A stretch of DNA of 64,000 nt from Kitasatospora sp. NBC_01250 (GCF_036226465.1 NZ_CP108476.1:5146001-5210000); one strand, 5' to 3'; counted from the first letter of the stretch, positions 37,518-48,600 are shown. Notes: generated by a model from the letters alone, not told the origin. A program made the numbers and translations.

Positions 37518-38975
37518 GTGACACCGCAGGGCGCAGCCGGCGCCGTCAACCGTCCCGACGACACCACCATCCCGACCTCGACCCTTGCCACTCCCGTGGC
37601 CACGCCGGTGAGTCCGCCCGGCGACGACGACCCCTGCGAACGCACCGCGGCGGCTGACCCCGCCGCGTCGGCGCGGTTCACCCGGCCCGGGGGGATGTTC
37701 TCCTCGCTGCGGGTGCGCAACTACCGGTACTTCTTCGCCGGGCAGATCGTCAGCAACACCGGCAGCTGGATGCAGCGCATCGCCCAGGACTGGCTGGTGC
37801 TGAGCCTGACCGGCAGCCCGCTCGCGGTCGGCATCACCACCGCCATGCAGTTCCTGCCCACGCTCGCGCTCGGCCTCTTCGGCGGCGTGCTCGCCGACCG
37901 GATGCCCAAGCGCCGGCTGCTGATCGCCACCCAGGGTGCGATGGGCCTGCTCGCCGCCGCACTGGCGGTGCTCACGATCACCGGTGCGGTGACCGAGTAC
38001 TACGTCTACGCCTTCGCCCTGCTGCTCGGCCTGGTGACCGTGGTGGACACCCCGACCCGGCAGGCCTTCGTCTCCGAGATGGTCGGCCCCGACCACCTGA
38101 GCAACGCGGTGAGCCTGAACGCCGCCAACTTCCAGACCGCCCGGCTGGTCGGCCCGGCGGTGGCCGGTCTGCTGATCGCGGCGGTGGGCAGCGGCTGGGC
38201 GTTCGCGCTCAACGGGCTCTCGTTCGCGGCCGTGATCGGCGGGCTGCTGGCGATGCGGACCAGCGAGCTGCGGCCGGTCGCCCGGATCCCGCGCGAGAAG
38301 GGCCAGTTGCGCGAGGGGCTGCGGTACGTCAAGGAGCGGCCCGACCTCATGTGGCCGCTGGTGCTGGCGGGCTTCATCGGGACCTTCGGCTTCAACTTCC
38401 CGACCCTGCTGTCCGGTTTCGCCCGCGGCACCTTCCACGTCGGCCCCGGCCAGTACGGCCTGCTGAACACCGCGATGGCGCTCGGCTCGCTGGCCGGCGC
38501 GCTCTACGCCGCCCGCCGGGGCGCGCCGCGACTGCGCTGGCTGGCCGGCGCGGCGCTGGTCTTCGGGCTGCTGGAGGTGCTGGCCTCGGCCGCGCCCGGC
38601 TACTGGAGCTTCGCGGTGCTGCTCACCCTGATCGGGATCTTCGGGCTGACCTTCAACACCTCGGTCAACTCCTATGTGCAGCTGTCCACCGACCCCGAGA
38701 TGCGCGGCCGGGTGATGGGTCTGCTGGTGCTGGTCTTCACCGGCGGCACCCCGATCGGCGCCCCGCTGGTCGGCTGGGTGACGGGGGCCTACGGGGCCCG
38801 GGTGGGCCTGCTCGCCTGTGGCGTGGTCTCGGCGCTGGCCGCGGCGGGGGTCGGCCTGGTGCTGGCCCGCTGCGCGGACCTGCGACTGCGGGTCGACCTG
38901 CACCGCGGCAGCCGGGTGGTGGCCTTCGTGCCGCGCCAGCGCAGCCGCAACAGCGAGCTGGCGCCCGCCTGCTGA
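37518..38975 (+). CDS. MFS exporter, MarR-linked
   Basis: A 485-residue major facilitator protein of the Bcr/enterobactin-exporter-like (MFS_3) type. Residues 1-60 are polar and disordered. The membrane part starts SLRVRNYRYFFAGQIVSNTG, with GGVLADRMPKRRLLIATQG as loop 2-3 and LDTPTRQ-type VVDTPTRQAFVSEMVGP in the middle. It ends in a basic tail. It probably exports a toxic compound; the substrate is unknown. The GTG has GAGGGGAG upstream, 120 bases after the MarR stop. Confidence 0.87.
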   Translation: MTPQGAAGAVNRPDDTTIPTSTLATPVATPVSPPGDDDPCERTAAADPAASARFTRPGGMFSSLRVRNYRYFFAGQIVSNTGSWMQRIAQDWLVLSLTGSPLAVGITTAMQFLPTLALGLFGGVLADRMPKRRLLIATQGAMGLLAAALAVLTITGAVTEYYVYAFALLLGLVTVVDTPTRQAFVSEMVGPDHLSNAVSLNAANFQTARLVGPAVAGLLIAAVGSGWAFALNGLSFAAVIGGLLAMRTSELRPVARIPREKGQLREGLRYVKERPDLMWPLVLAGFIGTFGFNFPTLLSGFARGTFHVGPGQYGLLNTAMALGSLAGALYAARRGAPRLRWLAGAALVFGLLEVLASAAPGYWSFAVLLTLIGIFGLTFNTSVNSYVQLSTDPEMRGRVMGLLVLVFTGGTPIGAPLVGWVTGAYGARVGLLACGVVSALAAAGVGLVLARCADLRLRVDLHRGSRVVAFVPRQRSRNSELAPAC

Positions 38976-38997
38976 CGATGCGTTACCTGAGCCCTGG

Positions 38998-39525
38998 TCA
39001 GATCCTGATCTCCAGGATCTGGCCGGGCCAGGTGCTGCCGTCGGGGCGCGGGAGGTCGAACGCGAGGCTCTCGGTGAAGCCGAGCGTCTCGTACTGACGC
39101 ACCAGCGCCCGGTCCTCGCCGCGGAAGCAGTCCACCCGCAGCAGGGTCAGCCCGCGCCGCACCGTCTCCTCGCGCGCGTCCGCGATCAGCGCGGCGCCGA
39201 TGCCGCTGCCGCTGCGCGTGCGGTCGGTGAGCAGGAACCGGACGTACAGCTCGGGTATGACGGCCGGGGCGACCCGGGCGACGTAGTCGGACAGCTCCTC
39301 GGCCAGCACGCAGACGCCGACCACCTGGCCGTCCGCGTCCTCGGCGACCCGCAGCAGGTAGTCGCGGGCGTAGCGGTGCAGGCGCTCGACGTCGGCCGGG
39401 CGGTTCGACCAGGGCACCTCGCCCCACTGCTCGGTGATGCCCCGGGCGTTCAGCCAGGCGACCGCCGAGTCGGCCAGGGCGATCATCGCGGGGACGTCTG
39501 CGGGGCCACCGTTGCGGATCTTCAT
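38998..39525 (-). CDS. GNAT-family N-acetyltransferase
   Basis: A 175-residue acetyltransferase. MKIRNGGPADVPAMIALADS is the usual opening, and RSGSGIGAALIADAREETVR is motif A, the acetyl-CoA pyrophosphate loop (normally R/Q-x-x-G-x-G/A). The acceptor is unknown. Its 3' end overlaps a 9-bp hairpin at 38999-39021 that may terminate the convergent MFS transcript. Confidence 0.85.
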   Translation of the reverse strand: MKIRNGGPADVPAMIALADSAVAWLNARGITEQWGEVPWSNRPADVERLHRYARDYLLRVAEDADGQVVGVCVLAEELSDYVARVAPAVIPELYVRFLLTDRTRSGSGIGAALIADAREETVRRGLTLLRVDCFRGEDRALVRQYETLGFTESLAFDLPRPDGSTWPGQILEIRI

Positions 39526-39571
39526 CCCCTCTTTCTAGTACCCGGCGCGGACAAGGGGAAGGGCCGGCCCG

Positions 39572-39730
39572 TCAGCTCGGCTGCAGGCGGTCGGCCAGTC
39601 GGCGGCGGTGAACGCGGCCACCAGGGCCTCGCGGCCCTCGGTGAAGTGGGCCCGGCTGTCGAAGTGGGCGGGCACCACCCGGCGGGCATCCAGGATCGCG
39701 GCGACCGCACCCGCGCAGCCCGCGCCTACG
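39572..39730 (-). pseudogene. remnant of a metallo-beta-lactamase-fold hydrolase
   Basis: Reading the minus strand, about 50 residues match the C-terminus of UlaG-like metallo-beta-lactamase-fold proteins: RRVVPAHFDSRAHFTEGREA, with the His-Phe-Asp motif. The N-terminal three quarters are absent. Near 39599-39604 one base is missing: inserting a single G restores AAGLADRLQPS and a stop at 39572-39574, whereas the present frame runs on into unrelated sequence. The gene is therefore both truncated and frameshifted. Confidence 0.72.
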
Positions 39731-39899
39731 CGCGACGGCGGGAGGCGGAGGGGGAGTGAGGGGACGGCCCGCGCGCGCTCCTCCTGCGGGCTGGTGGCTG
39801 CCATCCTGGGCGGCCTCCGGTGATCTGACAGCTGGTGCTGGCGTGCGAGCGATGGCGTAGCGGTGGGAAGGGCGGGGCGTGCGCCGTGACAATGGGGGC

Positions 39900-40472
39900 A
39901 TGAGGCTCTTCGTCGCCGCTCACCCCTCCGTCGACGCCCTCGCCGAGCTGGCTGTCGCCGTCGCTCCGCTGCACGCGCTGCCCGGGGCGGGGCGGCTGCG
40001 GTGGACGGGTGAGGAGGGGTGGCACCTCACGCTGGCGTTTCTGGGGTCGGTGGCGGAGGAGCAGCTGCCCGGGCTCCGTGACGGGCTGGCGCAGGCGGCC
40101 GCGGGGTACCAGGCGCACCGGCTTCGGCTGGCCGGGGGTGGGCACTTCGGTGACCGGGTGCTGTGGGTGGGGCTGGCCGGGCAGACCTGGGCGTTGCGGT
40201 CGCTGGCCCGGGCGGTGACCCAGGTGACGGGCGAAGTGCTGGGCGTGGAGGAGGAGTTCACGTACCACCCGCACCTCACGCTGGCGCGTACCGGGCGCGG
40301 TGGCCACCCCGGGCGCGAGGAGCGTGCCGCGCTGCGTGCCGCAGCCGAGCAACTCGTCGAGTTCCAGGGCGTCGAGTGGCCGGTGACGGAGTTTCAGCTG
40401 ATGCGCAGCGACTTCGGCAGCGGCCGGTCCCGCTACACCACCGTGGACCGCTGGGAGCTCAACTCGGGCTGA
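39900..40472 (+). CDS. thpR: RNA 2',3'-cyclic phosphodiesterase
   Basis: A 190-residue 2H phosphoesterase. The two catalytic motifs are HLTLAFLG and HLTLARTG, each with the His-x-Thr pair that clamps the cyclic phosphate. It opens RLFVAAHPS as the family does. It hydrolyses 2',3'-cyclic phosphate ends to 2'-phosphate and was first described as a tRNA ligase. The ATG at 39900 is used. It overlaps the convergent TetR gene by 14 bases. Confidence 0.9.
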   Translation: MRLFVAAHPSVDALAELAVAVAPLHALPGAGRLRWTGEEGWHLTLAFLGSVAEEQLPGLRDGLAQAAAGYQAHRLRLAGGGHFGDRVLWVGLAGQTWALRSLARAVTQVTGEVLGVEEEFTYHPHLTLARTGRGGHPGREERAALRAAAEQLVEFQGVEWPVTEFQLMRSDFGSGRSRYTTVDRWELNSG

Positions 40473-41079
40473 GCGGTGGCGGCCAGGCGCGCATGGCCGC
40501 CTCGGCGACCAGTTCCAGCTCCGCTCGATCGGCGCCGTCCCTCGCCTGCTGCGACATGCCCTGGATCACCGCGCCGACGAGCCGGGCCAGGGTCGCCGGG
40601 TCGCTGGTCGGCGGCTCCTCGCCGGTGGCCACGGCTGCCGCGATCCGCTGTTCGAGGTCCGCGATGTTGGCGGTGCGGATCGTTCGCAGGCTCGCCATCA
40701 CCTCTTCGTTGCTGCAGTTGGCCGCGGCGCTGATGATCATGCAGCCGTGCGGGTGGCCGGGGGCGGTGTACTCGGCGGCCGTCTCGCGCAGCAGCCGGGC
40801 GATGCCGGCGCGCACCGTCGGCTCCTCCTCCAGCGCGCGCAGGCCGAAGGCGCCGTACGCCCTGCCGTAGTCGGCCACCACCTCCTCGAACAGGGCCCGC
40901 TTGTCGCCGAAGGCCGCGTACAGGCTGGGTGCCCGGATGCCCATCGCCTCGGTCAGGTCGGCGATCGAGGTGGCCTCGTACCCCTTCTCCCAGAACAGCA
41001 GCGTGGCGGCGGCCAGCGCCGCCTCGCGGTCGAAGGACCGGGGACGGCCGCGGGTCGCGCCGGGCTGGGTGCTGGTCAT
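40459..41079 (-). CDS. TetR-family transcriptional regulator
   Basis: A 206-residue regulator. RPRSFDREAALAAATLLFWE and IADLTEAMGIRAPSLYAAFG are the DNA-binding helices, and the ligand domain has the GCMIISAAANCSNEEVM segment of the AcrR/YxaF-like C-terminal type. It is divergent from the SDR gene, and two near-identical 21-base repeats lie between them, the likely operators. Confidence 0.92.
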   Translation of the reverse strand: MTSTQPGATRGRPRSFDREAALAAATLLFWEKGYEATSIADLTEAMGIRAPSLYAAFGDKRALFEEVVADYGRAYGAFGLRALEEEPTVRAGIARLLRETAAEYTAPGHPHGCMIISAAANCSNEEVMASLRTIRTANIADLEQRIAAAVATGEEPPTSDPATLARLVGAVIQGMSQQARDGADRAELELVAEAAMRAWPPPLSPS

Positions 41080-41087
41080 GCCCAGAT

Positions 41088-41108
41088 TCTATATCGCCCG
41101 CTACAGAA
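41088..41108. promoter_or_regulatory. operator repeat 1 (TetR/SDR)
   Basis: TCTATATCGCCCGCTACAGA followed by A. It matches the repeat at 41126 in 19 of 21 positions, nine bases upstream of the TetR start. Confidence 0.7.
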
Positions 41109-41125
41109 GTCGTGCTACGTTCCTT

Positions 41126-41146
41126 TCTATAGCGACCGCTACAGAA
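41126..41146. promoter_or_regulatory. operator repeat 2 (TetR/SDR)
   Basis: TCTATAGCGACCGCTACAGA followed by A. Its centre TAGCG-AC-CGCTA is an inverted repeat, as expected for a TetR dimer. It starts 38 bases after the first repeat and 34 bases before the SDR ATG. Confidence 0.75.
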
Positions 41147-41159
41147 AGAGGCGTGGGCG

Positions 41160-41927
41160 ATGAGCAGGCTTTCCGGGAAGACGGCACTGGTGACCGGCGG
41201 CAGTCGGGGGATCGGCAAGGGGATCGCGCTGCGGCTGGCCGCCGAGGGTGCGCTGGTCGCGGTGCACTACGGGACCAACGAGGGCGCCGCCAAGGAGACG
41301 GTGGCCGGGATCGAGGAGGCCGGCGGCCAGGCGTTCGCCCTCGGGGCCGAGCTGGGCGTGCCGGGCGACGCCGCCGCGCTCTGGGCGGCCTTCGACGAGG
41401 GGCTCGCGGCCCACAGCGGCGGCTCGGGCCTGGACATCCTGGTCAACAACGCGGGCGTGGGCCTGTACGGAGTGGTCGGCGAGGTGGCCGAGGCCGACTT
41501 CGACCGGGTCTTCGCGGTCAACGCCAAGGCGCCGTACTTCATCGTCCAGCAGGGCCTGGAGCGCCTGCGGGACGGTGGTCGGGTGATCAACATCTCCTCC
41601 GGCGTGACCCGGATCGCCTACCCGATCACCAGCGCCTACTCGATGACCAAGGGTGCGATCAACACGCTCACGCTCACCCTGGCCCAGCAGTTGGGCCCGC
41701 GCGGGATCACCGTCAACGCGGTGGCCCCCGGCCTGGTCAACACCGACCTGACCGCGGAGCTGCGGGAGCCCGCGGCGCAGGCGCAGGCCGCCGCGTTCTC
41801 GGTCTTCAACCGGGTCGGCGAGCCGGCGGACATCGGCGACGCGGTGGCCTTCCTGGCCTCCGACGACGCCCGCTGGGTCACCGGTCAGGTGCTGGATGGC
41901 ACGGGGGGCTCCCACCTCGGGGTGTGA
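41160..41927 (+). CDS. short-chain dehydrogenase/reductase
   Basis: A 255-residue classical SDR. The cofactor loop is TGGSRGIGKG, then DILVNNAGVG, and the catalytic Ser-Tyr-Lys as INISSGVTRIAYPITSAYSM with YSMTK. Absence of an acidic residue after the second strand and the loop composition suggest NADP. The substrate is unknown. It is under probable control of the divergent TetR protein. Confidence 0.92.
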   Translation: MSRLSGKTALVTGGSRGIGKGIALRLAAEGALVAVHYGTNEGAAKETVAGIEEAGGQAFALGAELGVPGDAAALWAAFDEGLAAHSGGSGLDILVNNAGVGLYGVVGEVAEADFDRVFAVNAKAPYFIVQQGLERLRDGGRVINISSGVTRIAYPITSAYSMTKGAINTLTLTLAQQLGPRGITVNAVAPGLVNTDLTAELREPAAQAQAAAFSVFNRVGEPADIGDAVAFLASDDARWVTGQVLDGTGGSHLGV

Positions 41928-41953
41928 CCCGGGCGGCCGGGTACGCTCGATGC

Positions 41954-42043
41954 GTGGATCCCAAGACTCGTATGCGTATCGTCTCCGGCGCCCTGGGGCT
42001 GCTCCTGGTCGCCGTGCTGATCGGCGCGCTGGTGCAGAAGTGA
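41954..42043 (+). CDS. single-pass micro-protein
   Basis: A 29-residue frame starting GTG: VDPKTRMRIVSGALGLLLVA then VLIGALVQK. One transmembrane helix follows a basic N-terminus. I recall similar tiny proteins next to serC in other streptomycetes, which is why I list it. The ribosome site is weak. Confidence 0.5.
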   Translation: MDPKTRMRIVSGALGLLLVAVLIGALVQK

Positions 42044-42070
42044 CGCCGGCGCCCGCCCCGTGACGCGCGG

Positions 42071-42103
42071 AAGGGCCGCCACCGGCGAACGGTGGCGGCC
42101 CTT
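42071..42103. terminator. bidirectional terminator upstream of the serC stop
   Basis: AAGGGCCGCCACC (42071-42083), 7-base loop, GGTGGCGGCCCTT (42091-42103): a perfect 13-bp stem between the micro-protein and the convergent serC. Confidence 0.85.
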
Positions 42104-42113
42104 GCGCAGTGGG

Positions 42114-43241
<1,128 letters not shown>

Positions 43242-43346
43242 CTACTGTGCCCGCTGCCGGGATTTCGCCCGTTGTCCGGCCGCTGAGATGGAGGACTCAG
43301 CGGCCGGCGGGCGGAGTCGAACTGACCTGCTGTCAGCTCTCGGGCG

Positions 43347-44447
43347 TCAGTGCGCGATCGACTCGAAGCCCTCGATCTCCTGCGGGCCGCGCGGGCCGGG
43401 GCCGATGTAGCGGGCGGCCGGACGCACCAGGCGGCCGGTGCGCTTCTGCTCCAGGATGTGCGCCGACCAGCCGGCGGTGCGGGCACAGGTGAACATCGAG
43501 GTGAACATGTGCGCCGGGACCTCGGCGAAGTCCAGCATGATGGCGGCCCAGAACTCCACGTTGGTGGCCAGCACCCGGTCCGGGCGGCGGTTGTGCAGCT
43601 CCTCCAGCGCGGCCTTCTCCAGCGCCTCGGCGACCTCGAAGCGCGGGGCGCCGAGCTCCTTGGCGGTGCGGCGCAGCACGCGGGCGCGCGGGTCCTCGGC
43701 GCGGTAGACGCGGTGGCCGAAGCCCATCAGGCGCTCGCCCTTGTCCAGCGCGTTCTTGACCCAGGCGGCGGCGTCGCCGGTGCGCTCGATCTCCTCGATC
43801 ATGCCCAGCACGCGCGAGGGGGCACCGCCGTGCAGCGGGCCCGACATCGCGCCGACCGCGCCGGAGAGCGCCGCGGCCACGTCGGCGCCGGTGGAGGCGA
43901 TCACCCGGGCGGTGAAGGTGGAGGCGTTCATGCCGTGCTCGGCGGCCGAGGTCCAGTAGGCGTCGATCGCCTTGACGTGCTTGGGGTCCGGCTCGCCGCG
44001 CCAGCGGATCATGAACCGCTCGACGACCGTCTCGGCCTTGTCGATCTCGCTCTGCGGGACCATCGGCAGGCCCTGGCCGCGGGCCGACTGGGCCACGTAG
44101 GACAGCGCCATCACGGCGGCCCGGGCGAGGTCGTCGCGGGCCTGCTCGGCGGAGATGTCGAGCAGCGGCTTGAGGCCCCAGACCGGCGCGAGCATGGCCA
44201 GCGCGGACTGCACGTCGACCCGGATGTCGCCGGAGTGCACCGGGATCGGGAACGGCTCGGCGGAGGGCAGGCCCGGGTTGAACTTCCCGTCCACCAGCAG
44301 GCCCCAGACGTTCCCGAAGGAGACGTGACCGACCAGGTCGTCGATGTCGACGCCGCGGTAGCGCAGCGCACCGCCCTCGCGGTCCGGCTCGGCGATCTCG
44401 CTCTCGAAAGCGACGACTCCCTCAAGCCCGGGTACGAAATCGGACAT
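43347..44447 (-). CDS. citrate synthase 2
   Basis: A 366-residue citrate synthase, the short type. It has the N-terminal LRYRGVDIDDLVGHVSFGNV, the catalytic His in GPLHGGAPSRVL, RLMGFGHRVYRAEDPRARVL with the second His and the substrate-binding Arg, and ATNVEFWAAIMLDFAEVP with the catalytic Asp. It condenses acetyl-CoA and oxaloacetate at the entry to the citric acid cycle; a 2-methylcitrate synthase is the alternative. The ATG at 44447 is used. It is divergent from pdxH. Confidence 0.92.
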   Translation of the reverse strand: MSDFVPGLEGVVAFESEIAEPDREGGALRYRGVDIDDLVGHVSFGNVWGLLVDGKFNPGLPSAEPFPIPVHSGDIRVDVQSALAMLAPVWGLKPLLDISAEQARDDLARAAVMALSYVAQSARGQGLPMVPQSEIDKAETVVERFMIRWRGEPDPKHVKAIDAYWTSAAEHGMNASTFTARVIASTGADVAAALSGAVGAMSGPLHGGAPSRVLGMIEEIERTGDAAAWVKNALDKGERLMGFGHRVYRAEDPRARVLRRTAKELGAPRFEVAEALEKAALEELHNRRPDRVLATNVEFWAAIMLDFAEVPAHMFTSMFTCARTAGWSAHILEQKRTGRLVRPAARYIGPGPRGPQEIEGFESIAH

Positions 44448-44798
44448 CACGCGGCTCCTCAGTGACGTGACTGGCCCTGCGCCGTGGTGGGGCGGCGGGC
44501 CGGCGACCGTTTGGTGTTTGGCACTCGGTGCCAGGGTGGCAGGCACTGGGTGCATTGCGCCATACACCACTGCGGTGATGTTTCCCCAGTGGCCGCCCGA
44601 TTTCCTGTCGGAACCGGTATGTCTCCGGGATCTTCCATGGCAAACCGGTTCGAACCGGGCAATCCGCGGGATCGTGCGGACCGCCGGGGGCCGCACGGGA
44701 CCGCCAGGGGCGAGCGATGGCGAGCCACCATATCTCTCGATGTCGAGATTCCATAGGCGGCGCATGGTCCGCTGCTTGTCGTACGGGATGATGTTGAC
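44448..44798. promoter_or_regulatory. 351-base divergent promoter region, citrate synthase / pdxH
   Basis: It holds two direct repeats, GGCACTCGGTGCC (44520-44532) and GGCACTGGGTGCA (44542-44554), whose starts are 22 bases apart, and a perfect 14-base palindrome CCGGTTCGAACCGG (44645-44658). The composition is less GC-rich than the flanking genes. These are probably regulator sites for one or both genes; the proteins that bind are unknown. No coding frame was seen. Confidence 0.55.
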
Positions 44799-45482
44799 GT
44801 GCAGACCCCGGAACGCGCCCAGCCCGCGCACCAGACATCCGTCCCCGATCTCGCCCGGATGCGCCGTCAGTACGCCGAGGAGGGCCTGGCCGAGCACGAG
44901 TTGGCCCCCGATCCGGTGGCCCAGTTCGTCCGCTGGTTCGAGCAGGCCGAGCAGGCCGGGCTGGTGGAGCCCAACGCCATGGTGGTCTCCACCGCCGACG
45001 CCGAGGGGCGCCCCAGCGCGCGCACCGTGCTGCTCAAGGGAGTGGACGAGCGCGGCTTCGTCTTCTTCACCAACTACGGCTCCCGCAAGGGCACCGAGCT
45101 GGCCGCCAACCCCAACGCCGCGCTGCTCTTCCCCTGGCACCAGATCGACCGTCAGGTGATCGTCACCGGCGGCGTCGAGCGCACCGGCCGGGACGAGACC
45201 GCCGCCTACTTCCGCACCCGCCCGCACGGCTCGCAACTGGGCGCCTGGGCCAGCGAGCAGTCCAGCCCGGTGGCCTCGCGCGAGGTGCTGGAGCAGCGCT
45301 TCGCCGAGCTCGCCTCGCGCTACCCCGAGGGCGAGGGGGTGCCGGTGCCGCCCTTCTGGGGCGGGTACCGGGTGATCCCGCGCTCGGTCGAGTTCTGGCA
45401 GGGCCGCCCCAACCGGCTGCACGACCGGCTGCGGTACACGGCGGGGCCGGACGGCTGGACGGTGGAGCGGCTCTGCCCGTAG
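44799..45482 (+). CDS. pdxH: pyridoxamine 5'-phosphate oxidase
   Basis: A 227-residue FMN oxidase. Signatures are [20 protein letters not shown], the FMN-phosphate region [20 protein letters not shown], and the C-terminal [14 protein letters not shown] with [11 protein letters not shown]. It oxidises pyridoxamine or pyridoxine phosphate to pyridoxal phosphate, the cofactor of SerC and the MetM-type enzyme in this window. The start is a GTG at 44799. The Fxs region begins 142 bases downstream on the same strand. Confidence 0.95.
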   Translation: MQTPERAQPAHQTSVPDLARMRRQYAEEGLAEHELAPDPVAQFVRWFEQAEQAGLVEPNAMVVSTADAEGRPSARTVLLKGVDERGFVFFTNYGSRKGTELAANPNAALLFPWHQIDRQVIVTGGVERTGRDETAAYFRTRPHGSQLGAWASEQSSPVASREVLEQRFAELASRYPEGEGVPVPPFWGGYRVIPRSVEFWQGRPNRLHDRLRYTAGPDGWTVERLCP

Positions 45483-45624
45483 TAACGGGTCGGTCCACCG
45501 CTCGGCGCCGCCGGGCGCGACGGCGCGTAGAGGCTTGCCCAGCGCGGGAATTGCTCCATCCGCCCCCTTCGGAAACGGCGCGCGCCGGTCCACACTGAGT
45601 GGACGACGGACGGTGGGGGCGCGG

Positions 45625-48600
45625 GTGGAGGCGTACTTCTTTCTGAGCTACGCGCGGGCGGACGACAGTCCGCTGATCGCGGCCTTCTACCGCGACCTGG
45701 GCGCCCGGCTGCTCGCGCGGGACCCGGCCGCCGCCGGGCTGCCCCCCTTCCGGGACGTCGAGCAGATCCGGCTCGGCGCGGACTGGGAGCGGGCGCTGGC
45801 CGACGCGGTCGCGGGCTGTCGCGCGATGGTGGCCCTCTACTCGCCCGGCTACTTCGCCAGCTCCTACTGCGGCAAGGAGTGGACCGCCTTCCACTCCAGG
45901 GTGGTCGCGTTCCGCGCGGAGACCGGCTGGGACCCCCGAGCGCTGGTCCCGGTGCTCTGGCGGCCGGTGGCCGGGGCGCTGCCCGGGCCGGTGGCGGAAC
46001 TCCAGTACAGCGAACCGGCCATGGGCGAGCGCTACCCGCGGGTCGGGCTGCGCTCGCTGCTGGCGGAGGAGCCACCGGGGCCGGAGTACCACCAGGTGCT
46101 CGACGTGCTGACCGACCGGATCGCGCTCGCGGCCGGGCGGGCCCGGCTGCCCGGGCTGCCGGGACTGGACCTCGGCTCGTTCGTCGGGGCCTTCCCCGTC
46201 GCGGCGCCCGAGCCGCCGCCGGTCCACCTCAGCTACGCCCCGGCCGGCCGGCTGTGGGCCGAGTGGGCGGCCGCCGAGCTCGCCGCGGCGGGCCGGCCCG
46301 CCGCCCTGCACGGCCTCGGGACGGCCGGCGCCGACCAGGCGCTGCAGGAGGCGCTGGACGGCCGGGGCCGGGTGCTGGCGCTGCTGTCGCCCGACTATCC
46401 GCGCCATCCGGCGGCGGCCGGGCTGTGGAGCGCGCTGGCCGGGCACGCGTGGGCCCCCGGGCGCCCCACGCTGCTGTCCGTCCGGGTCGGTGAGTCCACC
46501 GACCCGCTGCCCGCGCCCTTCGGCGACCAGGTGCCGGGCGAGCAGCTCGCGGCCGACGCGACGGTGGCCGCAGCTCAACTGGCCGCCCTGGCGGGGGAGC
46601 CGGTGGCCGCGGGCGGTGCCCCCGTCACCGCCCGGCCCGCGCGCGGACCGCGCCCGCGCTTCCCCGGGGAGCGCCCCGCGGTCTTCGACGCACCGGTGCC
46701 CACCTCGAACTTCACCGGGCGGGACGAGGTGCTGGAGTCGCTGCGCGCCGGGTTCCTGGCGCCGGGCGGGCCGGCCGTCCAGGTGCTGCAGGGCATGGGC
46801 GGGGTCGGCAAGACCCAGACGGCGGCCGAGTACGCCCGGCGGTACGCGGCGGGGTACGACGTGGTCTGGTGGATCGCGGCCGAGCAGCCGGAGTTCATCG
46901 CCCCGCGGCTGGCCCAGCTGGCCCCGCGGCTCGGCCTGACCGCCACCGACGACAGCGCCGACACCGCGGCCCAGGTGCTGGAGGCGCTGCGCGCCGGGCG
47001 GCCGCACCCGCGCTGGCTGCTGATCCTGGACAACGCCGGCGACCCGGCCGAGCTGCGCGGCCGGCTCCCCGACCCGCCGCCCGGCGGCCACCTGCTGATC
47101 ACCTCGCGCGACGCGGCCTGGGCCCGCCGCGACCGGGTGCTCGAACTCGGCGTCCTGCGCCGGGCGGAGAGCCTGCAGCTGCTGGAGCGGCTGAACCCGG
47201 AACTGCCGGTGGCGGCCGCCGCGAAGCTGGCCGCCGCGCTGGGCGACCTGCCGCTGGCCATCGTCCCGGCGGCGGCCTGGCTGCGGGAGACGGGCATGCC
47301 GGTCGCCGAATACCTGGAGCTGCTCGCGGCCACGGCCACCGAACTGCTGGAGCGCAGCTGGCTGCCGGACGGGGACTACCCGCACTCGGCCGCCGCGAGC
47401 TGGCTGCTCTCGCTGGCCGAGCTGCGGCGCGTCAACCCGGCGGCCGCCGAGCTGCTGGAGCTCTGCGTCCACTTCGGGCCCGAGCCGATCCCCACCCGGC
47501 TGCTCTTCGCACCGCTGCCGGGCACGCCGGTCACCGGACCGGGCCTGGCGGGTGGCCCGGGCCCGGGTGCGGGCGGCGCGGCGGCAGGCAGCACGGCGGA
47601 CGGCTCGGCGGTGGACGCCTGGGCGGGGGAGGGCAGGGCGGTGGACGCCCGGCTGGCGGTCGGCGAGCTGATCAAGGCGATCCACCGCAGCGGGCTGGCC
47701 CGGGCGGGCGGCGGCACCGAGACGCTCACGGTGCACCGGCTGGTCCAGGGGGTGATCCGGGAGCAGGTCGGGCCGGAGCGCCGGGAGCAGCTGCGCGGCA
47801 CGGTGCAGCGGCTGCTCGCCGGAGCGGAGCGACCGGCGCCGGGTCTGGTCAACGGCTGGCCCGTCTACCAGGAGCTGCTGCCCCACCTGGGGCCGAGCGG
47901 TGCGGCACACAGCACCGACCCCGCGGTGCGGGACTGGCTGATCGACTCGGTGCGCTACCTCTACCAGCGCGGGCTCAGCCAGGAGGCGTGCGACCTGGCC
48001 GAGCGCATCCTCGCGTGCTGGTCGGAGCGGGACGCGGAGCCGGGCACGCAGAGCGCCGTCCAGGTGCCCCAGCTGCGCCGGCAGTACGCCAACACGCTGC
48101 GCGTCCTCGGGCGCTACCGCGAGTGCTACGCCATCGACAAGGAGGTGTTCGCCCAGCTGACCCGGGAGCTGGGCGACGGCCACCCGCACAGCCTGTCCGC
48201 CGCCAACAGCCTGGGCGCGGACCTGCGCTGCCTGGGCCGGTTCGCCGAGGCGTGCGAGCTGGACCGCACCACCCTGCGCCGGGCCGAGCGGGAGCTGGCA
48301 CCGGGCGATCCGCAGCGGCTGCTCTGCGCCAACAACCTCGCCGTCGCGCTCTACGCGGTGGGTGACCGGGTGGCCTCACTCGGCCTGCACGAGCGCACCT
48401 GGCGGCAGCGGGTCCGGTCGGCGCCGGCCGATCCGACCACCCTGTCCTCCGCGATCTGCGTCGCCCAGTCGCTGCGCGAGGCGGGCCGCCCGGCGCAGGC
48501 GCTCCGGGTGGCCGAGGAGGCCGCGCGCGACTGCCGGGACCTGCTCGGGGAGCGGCACCCGCGGACCCTGCTGGCCCGGGACGGCCTGGCCGCGACCTAC

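Noticed and set aside
44645-44658. T-loop-like GGTTCGAACC, as in a tRNA
   Set aside because: No acceptor, D or anticodon stem fits around it; it is better explained as a palindrome.
45163-48189. A 1008-codon minus-strand frame opposite the TIR-NB-ARC gene
   Set aside because: Antisense of a gene with clear TIR and P-loop motifs; it has no domain of its own.
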